From: Tsukamurella conjunctivitidis
GTDB taxonomy: Bacteria; Actinomycetota; Actinomycetes; Mycobacteriales; Mycobacteriaceae
Assembly: GCF_007858475.1 (NCBI RefSeq)
Contig: NZ_VIGX01000011.1
Coordinates: forward strand, 1-64,000
Direction: 5' to 3'
Length of the DNA: 64,000 bases
The notes below the pieces were generated by a model. The model saw only the letters and a program-made list of their open reading frames with translations, did no database searches and was not told the origin of the DNA. Shown piece after piece: positions 50,871-63,748 of the stretch (positions are counted from its first letter, which is position 1; the number at the start of each line of letters is the position of its first letter). The translations under genes and the position numbers were made by a program.

Positions 50871-51362
50871 TCACCACCGCAGCGTGAGCTCGCCCCCGTC
50901 GGGCAGCGCCGCCCAGCGCGGCGCGAAATCGTCGTACCGCGCGAAGATCCGCTCGCGCAGTGCGGGGTCGATGTCCGCGTCGTCGAGCGCGCCGGGCCAC
51001 GCGGGCTCCGGCTTCCGATGCCCGCGCTCGACCTCCCACAGCGCTGCGGTGAGCGACGCGAGGTACTCCGAGCGCGCCATGTCCGCCGACTGCGCCGCGG
51101 TCGGCCGCCGCTTCCTCCGCGAGGCCTTGCGGCGCTCCGCGGGATCCGCGGGCCAGAAGAGCCCGTCGAGCCCGTTCGCGTCGGCGATCCGGCCGAACAC
51201 CCCGCCGCGCAGGCCCGCCTCGGCCTCGACGATGAGGTGCGCCGCGTCGTGCGGCACCGGCGGCCGGCCTCCCGGGCCGCCGCGGGGCGCCAGCTCCGGG
51301 CCCTGCGCACGGCTGATCCGCACGTCGTACCCGTTCCGCCGCTTGATGAACGTCACCTCCAT
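50871..51362 (-). CDS. Hypothetical protein
   Basis: 163 residues from the ATG at 51362 (GAGACC about 8 bp upstream). The start MEVTFIKRRNGYDVRISRAQGPELAPRGG (in parts) is followed by HDAAHLIVEAEAGLRGGVFG, which resembles a small domain seen in many actinobacterial hypothetical proteins. No signal or helix. It converges with the membrane gene (10-bp gap) and diverges from the SGNH hydrolase. Function unknown. Confidence 0.65.
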   Translation of the reverse strand: MEVTFIKRRNGYDVRISRAQGPELAPRGGPGGRPPVPHDAAHLIVEAEAGLRGGVFGRIADANGLDGLFWPADPAERRKASRRKRRPTAAQSADMARSEYLASLTAALWEVERGHRKPEPAWPGALDDADIDPALRERIFARYDDFAPRWAALPDGGELTLRW

Positions 51363-51449
51363 GCCGTCCAGGGTCTCGCCGGGGGCGCCCGCTGCGCAAC
51401 GGGTTTTCGACGGGCTGCGGAAGGTCGCCGCGGGCAATACAGTGACGGC

Positions 51450-52376
51450 ATGTCGATGCGCGCGCGCCGGTCCCCGTCCCTGCTCGGCGCGGCGGTCCTC
51501 GCCACGACGGCCGCGATCGGCGCAGGAGCGGCGCAGGCCGCGCCTGCCGCGCCCGTGTACGTCGCGCTCGGCGACTCGTACTCCTCGCTGCCCGCCGATG
51601 CCACCGTCGGTCCGACGCAACAGGAGCTCTCCTGCGGGCGATCCACGGGCAACTACCCCAAGCTGGTGGCCGCCTCCCTGGGACTCGCTCCGAACGCGCT
51701 GCGGGACAACACCTGCGGCGGCGCCAAGACCCAGGACGCCTTCACGAGCCAGCGCGCCGGCTCGGCGGACACCGGCTACTACAACGCCGCTCCGCAGCTC
51801 GACGGGATCACATCCGCCACCCGACTCGTCACGATCTCGCTCGGCGGCAACGACGGCGACCTGTACTCGAGCATCCTCGAATCGTGCGCGGTCGGCCCGA
51901 CGTCGGCGGCGGCGCGGTGCACCGCCGATCAGCGCACGCGCCCGGCCCGCCTGTCCGACGACGCCGTCTCCTCCCGGCTCGCACGGATCACCGCGGCCAA
52001 CGAGCGCATCATCCGCGCCGTTCGCGAGCGGTCGCCCGGCGCACGAATCCTCGTGGTGGGCTATCCCTCCGTCTTCGCCGGCGACCGGACCTGCGCCGCG
52101 ATCGCGCCCTTCCGCTCCGTCTCGATCCCGTGGATGCGCAGCGTCCTCACCGAGCGGCTCAACCGGGCCGTGCACCGCGCAGCGGTGACCGAGCGCGCCG
52201 AGTACATCGACATGGAGCCCGCGTCGAAGGGGCACGAGCTGTGCAGCGCGCAGCCGTGGATCAACGGCGTCGAGGAGGTTCCCCGCGCCGCCGGGATGCA
52301 CCCCTTCCCCGAGGAGGGCCGGGCGGTCGCCGCAGCCGTCACCGCCGCGGTGCGGGCATCAGGCCCGCGCCCGTAA
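51450..52376 (+). CDS. Secreted SGNH/GDSL hydrolase (lipase-esterase)
   Basis: 308 residues from the ATG at 51450 (or the ATG at 51456). The signal peptide ends in AAQA. The SGNH blocks are ALGDSYSS (nucleophile Ser), the Gly in CGGAKT, SLGGNDGDL (Asn), and GMHPFPEEG (His). Five or more Cys suggest disulfides in the exported protein. This is the Streptomyces-type SGNH fold (Rv0518-like). Substrate could be lipids, acylated sugars or peptidoglycan acetyl groups; only the hydrolase fold is supported. Confidence 0.9.
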   Translation: MSMRARRSPSLLGAAVLATTAAIGAGAAQAAPAAPVYVALGDSYSSLPADATVGPTQQELSCGRSTGNYPKLVAASLGLAPNALRDNTCGGAKTQDAFTSQRAGSADTGYYNAAPQLDGITSATRLVTISLGGNDGDLYSSILESCAVGPTSAAARCTADQRTRPARLSDDAVSSRLARITAANERIIRAVRERSPGARILVVGYPSVFAGDRTCAAIAPFRSVSIPWMRSVLTERLNRAVHRAAVTERAEYIDMEPASKGHELCSAQPWINGVEEVPRAAGMHPFPEEGRAVAAAVTAAVRASGPRP

Positions 52377-52406
52377 CGACGGCAGGAACGGCGGCAGGAA
52401 CTCGGA

Positions 52407-53957
52407 CTACCGCCCGATCAGCTTGAGCGCCTTGATCACCGAGGGCACGACGTTGAGGAAGACGTTGCGCGGCACGCCCTTGATCCCGCCGATGCCGATG
52501 ATCCGCTGCTGCGCGATGGTCTTGGACTCGCAGTACTTGAGCAGGCCCTCCGCGCCGTGGCGGCGGCCCACGCCGGAGATGCCCATGCCGCCCATGGGCG
52601 CCGCGGTGGAGCCCCACGCCGCGGCGTAGCCCTCGTTGATGTTGACGGTGCCGGCGTTGATGCGCTCGGCGATCTCCTGCGCCTGCTTCGACGAGCCGGC
52701 GAAGACGCTGGCGTTGAGACCGTACTCGGTGTCGTTCGCCTTCTCGACGGCCTCGTCGATGGAGTCGACGGGGTAGATCGAGACGAGCGGGCCGAAGGTC
52801 TCCGACTTGAAGCAGACGGCCTCCTCCGGGACGTCCTTGAGCACGGTCGGCTCGTAGAAGAAGGGCCCGAGGTCGGGACGGGCCTTGCCGCCGGCGAGCA
52901 CCGTGGCGCCCTTGGCGACGGCGTCGTCGACGTGCGCGGCGACCGTATCGATCTGCGACTTCGACGCGAGCGAGCCCATCTCGTTCTCGAAGTCGTAGCC
53001 GGCGCCCAGGGCGAGGTTCGCGGTGCGCTCGGCGAAGGCGCGCGCGAACTCGTCGGCGATCGCCCGCTCGACGTAGATCCGCTCGATCGAGATGCACAGC
53101 TGACCCGAGTTCGAGAACGCGGCGCGGGCGGCACCGTCGGCCGTGTGCGCGATGTCGGCGTCCTTGGTGACGACCATCGGGTTCTTGCCGCCCAGCTCGG
53201 CGGAGAAGCCGATGAGGCGCTTGCCGCACTGCTCCGCGAGGGTCGCGCCGGTGGCGGAGGAGCCGGTGAACATGAGGTAGTCGGCCCGCTCGACGATCGC
53301 GGTGCCGACGACGCCGCCGGGTCCCGGGACCACGGCGAAGAGGTCGCGCGGCAGGCCAGCACGGTAGAGCAGCTCGACGGCCGCGAGCGCGCAGTAGGGC
53401 GTCTGCGAATCGGGCTTGAGGACGACGGCGTTGCCGGCGGCGAGCGCGGCGATGCCGTCCGAGACGGCCAGGGTGATGGGGTAGTTCCACGGCGCGATCA
53501 CGCCGACGACGCCCTTGGGCTGGTAGCGCACGCGGGTCTTGGTGAACACCGGCAGCATGCCGTCGGTGCTCTTCTCCGCCAGGATCTTCGGCGCGTTCTT
53601 GCCGTACCAGCGGGCCGTCATGGCGACGTCCAGCGCCTCCTCCTGGGCGTACTGGCGGGCCTTACCGGTCTCCAACTGCACCATGTCCATCAGCTCGCCG
53701 CGGTGATCGCCGACCAGATCGGCGAACTTCAGCAGCACCGCGGCGCGGTCCTTCGCACTGCGAGCGGCCCACTGCTTCTGCGCGAGACGAGCCCGCTCGA
53801 AGGCCTTCTCCACGTCCTCGACGGTGCCGACGGGGATGGTGGTCACCTTCTCGCCCGAGAACGCCTCGAGGACGTCGCGCGACTCGCGCTGCTCGGGGTG
53901 ATCGATCGCCGCAAGGGCGCGAAGACGGTCGAACGTGGCCTGGGTGGGTGCTGGCAT
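52407..53957 (-). CDS. gabD2: Succinate-semialdehyde dehydrogenase (NADP+), GabD2-like
   Basis: 516 residues. The ALDH sequence shows VIAPWNYPITL, VLKPDSQTPYCALAAVELLYRAGLP, GFSAELGGKNPM with the general base Glu, and NSGQLCISIERIYV with the nucleophile Cys. It is very like M. tuberculosis GabD2 (Rv1731): the runs AVVLKPDSQTPYCALA and GGKARPDIGP-like match by memory. The reaction gives succinate from succinate semialdehyde in GABA or 2-oxoglutarate-decarboxylase bypass pathways. It is alone on the minus strand, 30 bp after the SGNH gene. The 238 bp upstream (53958-54195) hold no ORF I support. Confidence 0.92.
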   Translation of the reverse strand: MPAPTQATFDRLRALAAIDHPEQRESRDVLEAFSGEKVTTIPVGTVEDVEKAFERARLAQKQWAARSAKDRAAVLLKFADLVGDHRGELMDMVQLETGKARQYAQEEALDVAMTARWYGKNAPKILAEKSTDGMLPVFTKTRVRYQPKGVVGVIAPWNYPITLAVSDGIAALAAGNAVVLKPDSQTPYCALAAVELLYRAGLPRDLFAVVPGPGGVVGTAIVERADYLMFTGSSATGATLAEQCGKRLIGFSAELGGKNPMVVTKDADIAHTADGAARAAFSNSGQLCISIERIYVERAIADEFARAFAERTANLALGAGYDFENEMGSLASKSQIDTVAAHVDDAVAKGATVLAGGKARPDLGPFFYEPTVLKDVPEEAVCFKSETFGPLVSIYPVDSIDEAVEKANDTEYGLNASVFAGSSKQAQEIAERINAGTVNINEGYAAAWGSTAAPMGGMGISGVGRRHGAEGLLKYCESKTIAQQRIIGIGGIKGVPRNVFLNVVPSVIKALKLIGR

Positions 53958-54195
53958 GACGCCAGGTTACCTGCTTGTTGACGACGCCTCAATAGCGCGC
54001 CGATTTCCGAGGCGGAGAACCAGCCGAATTCGTCGCGGGGCCGGATACATGTGCTCTGAGCTCGTATTCAGCGGATTTTCCGAAGCCTCCCCTCCACAGG
54101 TGAGGTTATGAATCCGCCGATGACGGCGCGGCGCCGCAGATATCGATCGCCACCTCGAAATCAGCCGATTCCTCGAGCCGGATACCCTGGCGACC

Positions 54196-54687
54196 ATGAG
54201 CGACGTGCAGTTCACCCCCACCGCGGACCTGGTCGACGAGATCGGCCCCGACGTGCGCAGCTGCGACACCCAGTTCCGCCAGTTCGGCGGGAGGCGACAG
54301 TTCGCCGGCGAGGTCGTCACGGTCAAGTGCTTCCAGGACAACGCGCTGCTCAAGTCGATCCTGGGCGAGCCCGGCGAGGGGCGAGTCCTGGTCATCGACG
54401 GCTCGGACGCCGACGGTGTGCCGTCGCTGCACACCGCGCTGGTCGGCGACCTCATCGCCGAGCTCGGTCGCGGCAACGGCTGGGCGGGGATCGTGGCCTA
54501 CGGCGCCGTGCGCGACGCCGCCGTGATCGGCACGCTCGACATCGGCGTCAAGGCGCTCGGAACCAACCCGCGCAAGTCCACCAAGACCGCCGAGGGGCAG
54601 CGCGACGTGCCGCTCACCTTCGGCGGCGTCACGTTCCACCCGGGCGACGTGCTGTTCAGCGACGACGACGGCATCGTCCTCCGGTAG
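54196..54687 (+). CDS. rraA: Ribonuclease E activity regulator RraA
   Basis: 163 residues. The RraA/demethylmenaquinone methyltransferase-like fold has [41 protein letters not shown] (parts), and [30 protein letters not shown] (parts). RraA binds RNase E and lowers its activity; actinobacteria keep the gene in this order (Rv3853). Some relatives are aldolases (HMG/CHA type), so RraA function in Mycobacteriales is not proved. The first ATG fits the family start. MerR gene follows 30 bp later. Confidence 0.92.
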   Translation: MSDVQFTPTADLVDEIGPDVRSCDTQFRQFGGRRQFAGEVVTVKCFQDNALLKSILGEPGEGRVLVIDGSDADGVPSLHTALVGDLIAELGRGNGWAGIVAYGAVRDAAVIGTLDIGVKALGTNPRKSTKTAEGQRDVPLTFGGVTFHPGDVLFSDDDGIVLR

Positions 54688-54717
54688 CGGCCCGCGAAAG
54701 CGCCCCTGTCCGAAGCC

Positions 54718-55449
54718 GTGTGGAGCACGCGAGAGGTCGCTGAGCTGGCGGGGACCAGTCTGCGCACCGTGCGGCACTACCACGAGGTCGGCCTGCTGAA
54801 CGAGCCCGAGCGACGCTCGAACGGGTACAAGACCTACGGCGTGGAGCATCTCGTACGACTGGTCTGGATCCGCCGGATGACGGGACTGGGCTTCAGCCTC
54901 GCGCAGATCGCCGCGATGGACACCGACGGTGTGGACGACGACGCGGCGGCCGCGCTCGACGCGAAGCTCGCCGCGGACATCGCCCGGCTGCAGGGAGTCC
55001 GCGAGGAACTCCGCGAGCTCCGTCGGTCGACGGCACCGTCGGACCTCCCACCCGGGCTGTCGGAGGCTGCGACCGCCCACCAGCTCTCCCCCGCCGACCG
55101 CAAGTTCAGCGTCGTCCTCGCCCAGCTGGTGGGCCCGGCGCGGGCCGAGGAGTACGCGCGGATGCTCACCGCGCACGGCCGCACCGCCGCGGGCGACGAC
55201 TTCGACCGGCTGCCCGCCGACGCGGACGACGGGACGATCGAGGACGTCACCAGGCGCCTCGTCCCCGAGGTCCTGCGGCAGATGACGGACTTCCCGGAGC
55301 TCGGCATCTGGTCCGAGGAGGGCGGTCACGATCAGCGGACGGCGCAGCGGGTCATCCTCGCCGCGCTGTCGGAGCTCTACAACCCCGCGCAGCTCGCGGT
55401 GCTGGGCCGGGTCGCTGTGGCCGCGGCCTCGGCCCGCGAGGAGAACTGA
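54718..55449 (+). CDS. MerR-family transcriptional regulator
   Basis: 243 residues from a GTG. The winged HTH is WSTREVAELAGTSLRTVRHYHEVGLLNEPERRSNGYKTYG (in parts), with the RHYxxxGLL signature. LGFSLAQIAAM and a coiled coil follow. The C-terminus, about 140 residues, has no metal-binding Cys set and looks like a multidrug-sensing or antibiotic-type (TipA-like) domain. It overlaps nothing; the S4 gene converges 4 bp after its stop. Target unknown. Confidence 0.88.
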   Translation: MWSTREVAELAGTSLRTVRHYHEVGLLNEPERRSNGYKTYGVEHLVRLVWIRRMTGLGFSLAQIAAMDTDGVDDDAAAALDAKLAADIARLQGVREELRELRRSTAPSDLPPGLSEAATAHQLSPADRKFSVVLAQLVGPARAEEYARMLTAHGRTAAGDDFDRLPADADDGTIEDVTRRLVPEVLRQMTDFPELGIWSEEGGHDQRTAQRVILAALSELYNPAQLAVLGRVAVAAASAREEN

Positions 55450-55453
55450 CCGC

Positions 55454-55684
55454 TCAGCGCGCGACGCGGGCGGACCGCCCGAAGACCTCCACCACGTCGC
55501 CGACCGCGAGCTGCCGCCCCCGACGGGTGTCGACCTCGCCGTTCACGGCGACCTCGCCCTCGGCGATCACCGCCTTCGCCTCGGCGCCGGAGTCGATGAG
55601 ACCCGCCAGCTTGAGGAACTGCCCCAGCCGGATCACCTCGTCGCTGATGGTCACGTCGATCGCCTCACTCACGCCCCACATCAT
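55454..55684 (-). CDS. Small S4-domain RNA-binding protein
   Basis: 76 residues, one S4 domain: VIRLGQFLKLAGLIDSGAEAKAVIAEGEVAVNGEVDTRRGRQL (in parts), then DVVEVFG. This is the YbcJ/YaaA-like form that binds structured RNA, perhaps rRNA or tRNA. The start may be ATG 55684, ATG 55681 or GTG 55672 (V5). The longest start overlaps the divergent hydrolase ATG by 2 bp. Both mRNAs may be leaderless. Confidence 0.85.
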   Translation of the reverse strand: MMWGVSEAIDVTISDEVIRLGQFLKLAGLIDSGAEAKAVIAEGEVAVNGEVDTRRGRQLAVGDVVEVFGRSARVAR

Positions 55685-56564
55685 GCCCGACTACTCTCGG
55701 GGCGTGCTGCTCGATCTCGCGGGTACCCGCACCCATGTGGTGGTCGACGCGGCGGCCGGGCGCGTCTCCGGCCCGCCCGTCGTGCTGAACTCCGGTCTGG
55801 CCGGGAACTGGTTCGACTGGGACGCCGTCACCGAACTGCTCACGCCCGGCCGCACCGTCGTCCGACTGGACCGGCCCGGGTACGGCCTCTCCGATCCGTG
55901 GCCCGACGGTGCCGTCCCCACGCTCGATTCCGAGGTCACCCGGCTGCGCGAGCTGCTCGACGCGCTCGACCTGGAGTCGGCGGTGCTGGTCGGGCATTCC
56001 ATGGCGAGCTTCTACGTCGAGGCCTTCGTGCGCGAACACCCCCGGCGAACGGCGGGATCGGTCCTGCTCGACGGCAGTATCGAGCCGTCGCCGCGGTGGG
56101 TTCTGCCGGGCGACCTGCGGGACGCGCTCCTGCTGCGGACGGCCGATGCCGCCGCCGCGGTGCGGATGAACCTGTTCGGCCCGGTCGCACACCGGATGCT
56201 CGGTGCAGGGGCTCCGCCGCCGGAGTACGCGGAGATCCTCTCCTCCGAGGCGTATTTCCGCGCGGCCTTCCTGGAGAACGGCCGCTATCCCGTGCTGGCC
56301 CACGACATCGCGGAGCTGCGCGAGCGGACGCCGCTGCCGGCCGGGGTCCCGATCACGGTCGCCGCGGCGTTCGCCGGGCGCCGCACTCCGTGGGCGAAGC
56401 ACTGGCTGGAGCAGCAGCGGGAGCTGGCCGACGTGCTGCGGGCGCGGTTCGCCGTGATCGCGCCCAGCGGGCATCAGGCCATGGTCGATCAGCCCGCGCA
56501 AACGGCGGCGCTGATCCTGGATGCGACTATCCCGCGCGGAGAACCCGAAGATCCGAGGCGGTGA
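55683..56564 (+). CDS. Alpha/beta hydrolase
   Basis: 293 residues from the ATG at 55683; GTG 55704 is an alternative that clears the S4 gene. VVLNSGLAGNWFDWDAV (oxyanion side), VVRLDRPGYGLSDPW, VLVGHSMASFYVEAFV with nucleophile Ser in GHSMAS, DGS and SGHQAMVDQP with the catalytic His. Typical of short-chain esterases and haloperoxidase-like enzymes; no substrate is apparent. Head-to-head with the S4 gene. Its 3' end overlaps by 38 bp the small ORF on the other strand. Confidence 0.88.
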   Translation: MPDYSRGVLLDLAGTRTHVVVDAAAGRVSGPPVVLNSGLAGNWFDWDAVTELLTPGRTVVRLDRPGYGLSDPWPDGAVPTLDSEVTRLRELLDALDLESAVLVGHSMASFYVEAFVREHPRRTAGSVLLDGSIEPSPRWVLPGDLRDALLLRTADAAAAVRMNLFGPVAHRMLGAGAPPPEYAEILSSEAYFRAAFLENGRYPVLAHDIAELRERTPLPAGVPITVAAAFAGRRTPWAKHWLEQQRELADVLRARFAVIAPSGHQAMVDQPAQTAALILDATIPRGEPEDPRR

Positions 56565-56667
56565 CGAGGCGCTCGCCGTCCTCGGTGAGGGTGCGCGCGA
56601 GGCGACGGTTCCGCAAGCGGGAGATCGCCTTCGAGCCCAACAGGGTGGTGCGTCGGTGCAGCTTCAC
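56527..56667 (-). CDS. Possible 46-residue basic protein
   Basis: Starts GTG at 56667 after CCCGGAGATT, stop TAG at 56527. The product reads MKLHRRTTLLGSKAISRLRN, then RRLARTLTEDGERLVTASDL and RVLRAG: strongly basic, no helix in the membrane. The ribosome site is good and codon third positions are GC-rich. It overlaps the 3' end of the hydrolase gene, convergent. It would be divergent from the DUF937 gene, sharing the ATACTGTAT dyad. Unknown, and possibly not translated. Confidence 0.45.
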   Translation of the reverse strand: MKLHRRTTLLGSKAISRLRNRRLARTLTEDGERLVTASDLRVLRAG

Positions 56668-56708
56668 AGGAATCTCCGGGCGATCTCGATGCGGAACGGT
56701 TGGTTACA

Positions 56709-56720
56709 GATACTGTATTC
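56709..56720. promoter_or_regulatory. Second copy of GATACTGTATTC dyad
   Basis: The same 12-mer as near 45018, here in the divergent gap before the DUF937 gene and the small minus-strand ORF. The core ATAC-T-GTAT is a perfect dyad. Role unknown; it may be a repressor site or an AT-rich promoter element. Confidence 0.4.
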
Positions 56721-56864
56721 CTCGTTCGGGGCGGGGTCCAGCGCTCAGCTCCGAAGCGTGTCGCTCCTCACATCCGGGTTCCGGCGAGCAGCCGCACATC
56801 CCGCCGCTACGCTGTGGGTGTTCGTTCACTTCTTTGCGTCCTCACACATCCTCCAAGGAGAACC

Positions 56865-57386
56865 GTGTCCGATCTCGACGATCTGATCAAGTCCATCCCG
56901 CTCGCGGATATCGCCGCTCAGCTCGGCGTCTCGGAGGACGTCGCCTCGGAGGCCGTCAACCAGACGGTGCCGACGCTGCTCGCCGGCCTGCAGGCGCAGG
57001 ACACCACCGAGGCCCCCGCCGATCTCGCCCAGGCCGCCGACAGCGGCGACGGCCAGCAGATCGTGTCCAGCCTGTTCGGTGAGAAGACCGACGACGTGGC
57101 CGCCGCGGCCGCCGCGCCGCTGTCCTCCGGCGTCACCGACGGCCTCGTCAAGCAGCTGCTCCCGATCCTCGCGCCCATCGTCATCAGCTTCGTCATGAAG
57201 AAGCTGGCCGGCGGCGGCGCGGCCGCACCGCAGCAGGAGCAGGCCCCGGCCCCGCAGCAGGGCGGCGGCGACGTCCTCGGCAGCATCCTGGGCAACATGC
57301 TCGGCGGAGGCAATCAGCAGGCCGGCGGCAACGCCGCGGGCAACGTCCTGGGCAGCATCCTGGGCGGCCTGCTCAAGGGCAAGTAG
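56865..57386 (+). CDS. DUF937 protein (YidB-like)
   Basis: 173 residues from the GTG at 56865, eight bases after AAGGAG begins. DLDDLIKSIPLADIAAQLGVSEDVASEAVNQTVPTLLAGLQ (in parts) is the DUF937 helical repeat start. A Gly/Gln-rich tail (GDVLGSILGNMLGG, then NVLGSILGGLLKGK) ends it. Bacterial YidB/DUF937 proteins are of unknown function, perhaps stress or lysozyme-inhibitor like. A perfect hairpin terminator follows. Confidence 0.85.
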   Translation: MSDLDDLIKSIPLADIAAQLGVSEDVASEAVNQTVPTLLAGLQAQDTTEAPADLAQAADSGDGQQIVSSLFGEKTDDVAAAAAAPLSSGVTDGLVKQLLPILAPIVISFVMKKLAGGGAAAPQQEQAPAPQQGGGDVLGSILGNMLGGGNQQAGGNAAGNVLGSILGGLLKGK

Positions 57387-57400
57387 CCCACCGGAACGAC

Positions 57401-57434
57401 CGAAGGCCGGCTCCCGTGCGGGAGCCGGCCTTCG
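57401..57434. terminator. Bidirectional terminator between DUF937 gene and gltD
   Basis: CGAAGGCCGGCTCCC (57401-57415), loop GTGC, and GGGAGCCGGCCTTCG (57420-57434): 15 perfect pairs. It lies 14 bp after the DUF937 stop and 30 bp before the gltD stop, so it can end both convergent transcripts. Confidence 0.9.
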
Positions 57435-57464
57435 TCGTCCGACGGTGCGCCGTCGGCCGCGGAG

Positions 57465-58923
57465 CTACCGCTGCGGCGCGGTGGTGGGGACGATCGGCGC
57501 GGGCAGCGCGGTATCCCCCATGAGGAAGCGGTCGACGGCGGCCGCGGCGCTGCGGCCCTCGGCGATCGCCCACACGATGAGCGACTGGCCACGGCCGGCG
57601 TCGCCGGCCACGAAGACGCCGGGCACCGTCGACTGGAAGTCGTCGTCGCGGGCGACGTTGCCGCGGTCGCTGTACTCGACGCCGAGCTTGTCGAGCAGGT
57701 CGTCGCGCTGCGGGCCGACGAAGCCCATGGCGAGCAGCACCAGATCGGCCTCGAGGGTGAAGTCGGTGCCCTCGACCTTCTCGAAGCGGCCGCCCTCCAT
57801 CTTGACCTCGTAGGCCTTGAGGCCGGTGACCCGGCCGTCCTCGCCGACGAACTCCTCGGTGCTGACGGAGAAGACGCGCTCGCCGCCCTCCTCGTGCGCG
57901 GAGCTGATGCGGTACATCAGCGGGTAGGTCGGCCACGGGGTCGACTCGGCGCGCTCGCGCGGCGGGATCGGCATGATCTCGAACTGGTGCACGCTGGCCG
58001 CGCCCTGGCGCAGCGAGGTGCCCAGGCAGTCGGCGCCGGTGTCACCGCCGCCGATGATGACGACCTTCTTGTCCTTGGCGTGCAGCGGCGGCAGGCCGTT
58101 CTCGTCGACGACGTCGTCGCCGACCGCGGCGCGGTTGGCCCACGGCAGGAACTCCATCGCCTGATGGATGCCGTCCAGCTCGCGCCCGGGGATCGGCAGG
58201 TCGCGCCAGACGGTCGCGCCGTTCGCGAGCACGACCGCGTCGAAGTCCTCGCGGAGCTGTTCGACGGTCACGTCGACGCCCACGTTGACGCCGGTCTTGA
58301 AGACCGTGCCCTCGGCGTTCATCTGGGCGAGGCGGCGATCGATGTGCCGCTTCTCCATCTTGAACTCGGGGATGCCGTAGCGGAGCAGGCCGCCGATGCG
58401 GTCGGCGCGCTCGAAGACCGTCACGGTGTGGCCGCCGCGGGTGAGCTGCTGCGCCGCGGCGAGACCCGCCGGGCCGGAGCCGACGACGGCGATCTTCTTG
58501 CCGGTCAGCTTGGTCGGGTGCTGCGGCGAGACCCACCCCTCGTCGAAGGCCTTGTCGATGAGTTCGACCTCGACCTGCTTGATGGTGACGGGGTCCTGGT
58601 TGATGCCGAGGACGCACGAGGCCTCGCAGGGCGCGGGGCACAGCCGCCCGGTGAACTCCGGGAAGTTGTTCGTCGCGTGCAGCCGCTCGATGCCGTCCTG
58701 CCACCGGTCCTTGTACGCCAGCGTGTTCCACTCGGGGATCAGGTTCCCCAGCGGGCAGCCGTTGTGGCAGAACGGGATACCGCAGTCCATGCACCGGGAC
58801 GCCTGCTTGCGCAGGGTGGTCCCGTCGAAGGGCTTGTAGACCTCGTTCCAGTCCAGGAGCCGGAGCGGAACCGGCCGGCGGACCGGCAGCTCGCGCGAGT
58901 TGTTCTTCAGAAAGCCTTGCGGA

Positions 58924-58931
<8 letters not shown>
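57465..58931 (-). CDS. gltD: Glutamate synthase (NADPH) small subunit
   Basis: 488 residues from a GTG that overlaps the gltB stop by 8 bp. The N-terminal 4Fe-4S Cys sets are [17 protein letters not shown] and [12 protein letters not shown]. Two Rossmann folds follow: [20 protein letters not shown] for FAD and [13 protein letters not shown] for NADPH. The subunit passes electrons from NADPH to the GltB FMN/3Fe-4S centre, which joins ammonia (from glutamine) to 2-oxoglutarate. The length and order match Rv3858c. Confidence 0.96.
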
Positions 58932-63531
<4,600 letters not shown>

Positions 63532-63748
63532 CGAATACCTGCCTCTACGCAGCGCCTCACGGCGGAACGGGTTCTTCAAGGTTCGGCGATCGGGACTGCA
63601 GATCACCTCAGGCATCGTTGGCTGTACCAGAAACTGTAGTTTCCCACTCCTCGATCACCAAATGAAAGGTCAACCTTACCGGTCATGACCTGCGTCGATC
63701 CGGCGGAGAGGCCACCGAGCGCCCTCGTTTCGGCTAGGTTTCCGGGAC
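63532..63748. other. Divergent intergenic region upstream of gltB
   Basis: 217 bp between gltB and the FetB-like gene. It is AT-richer around 63610-63690 (CAGAAACTGTAGTTTCCCAC). AGGTCAACCT within AAAGGTCAACCTTACC is a small dyad reminiscent of iron-box halves. No ORF or RNA element can be supported. Confidence 0.5.

Noticed and set aside
63655-63685. Possible IdeR box before the FetB-like gene
   Set aside because: AAAGGTCAACCTTACC has only a short AGGT-N2-ACCT dyad and matches the 19-bp consensus poorly; kept only as a remark on the intergenic region.
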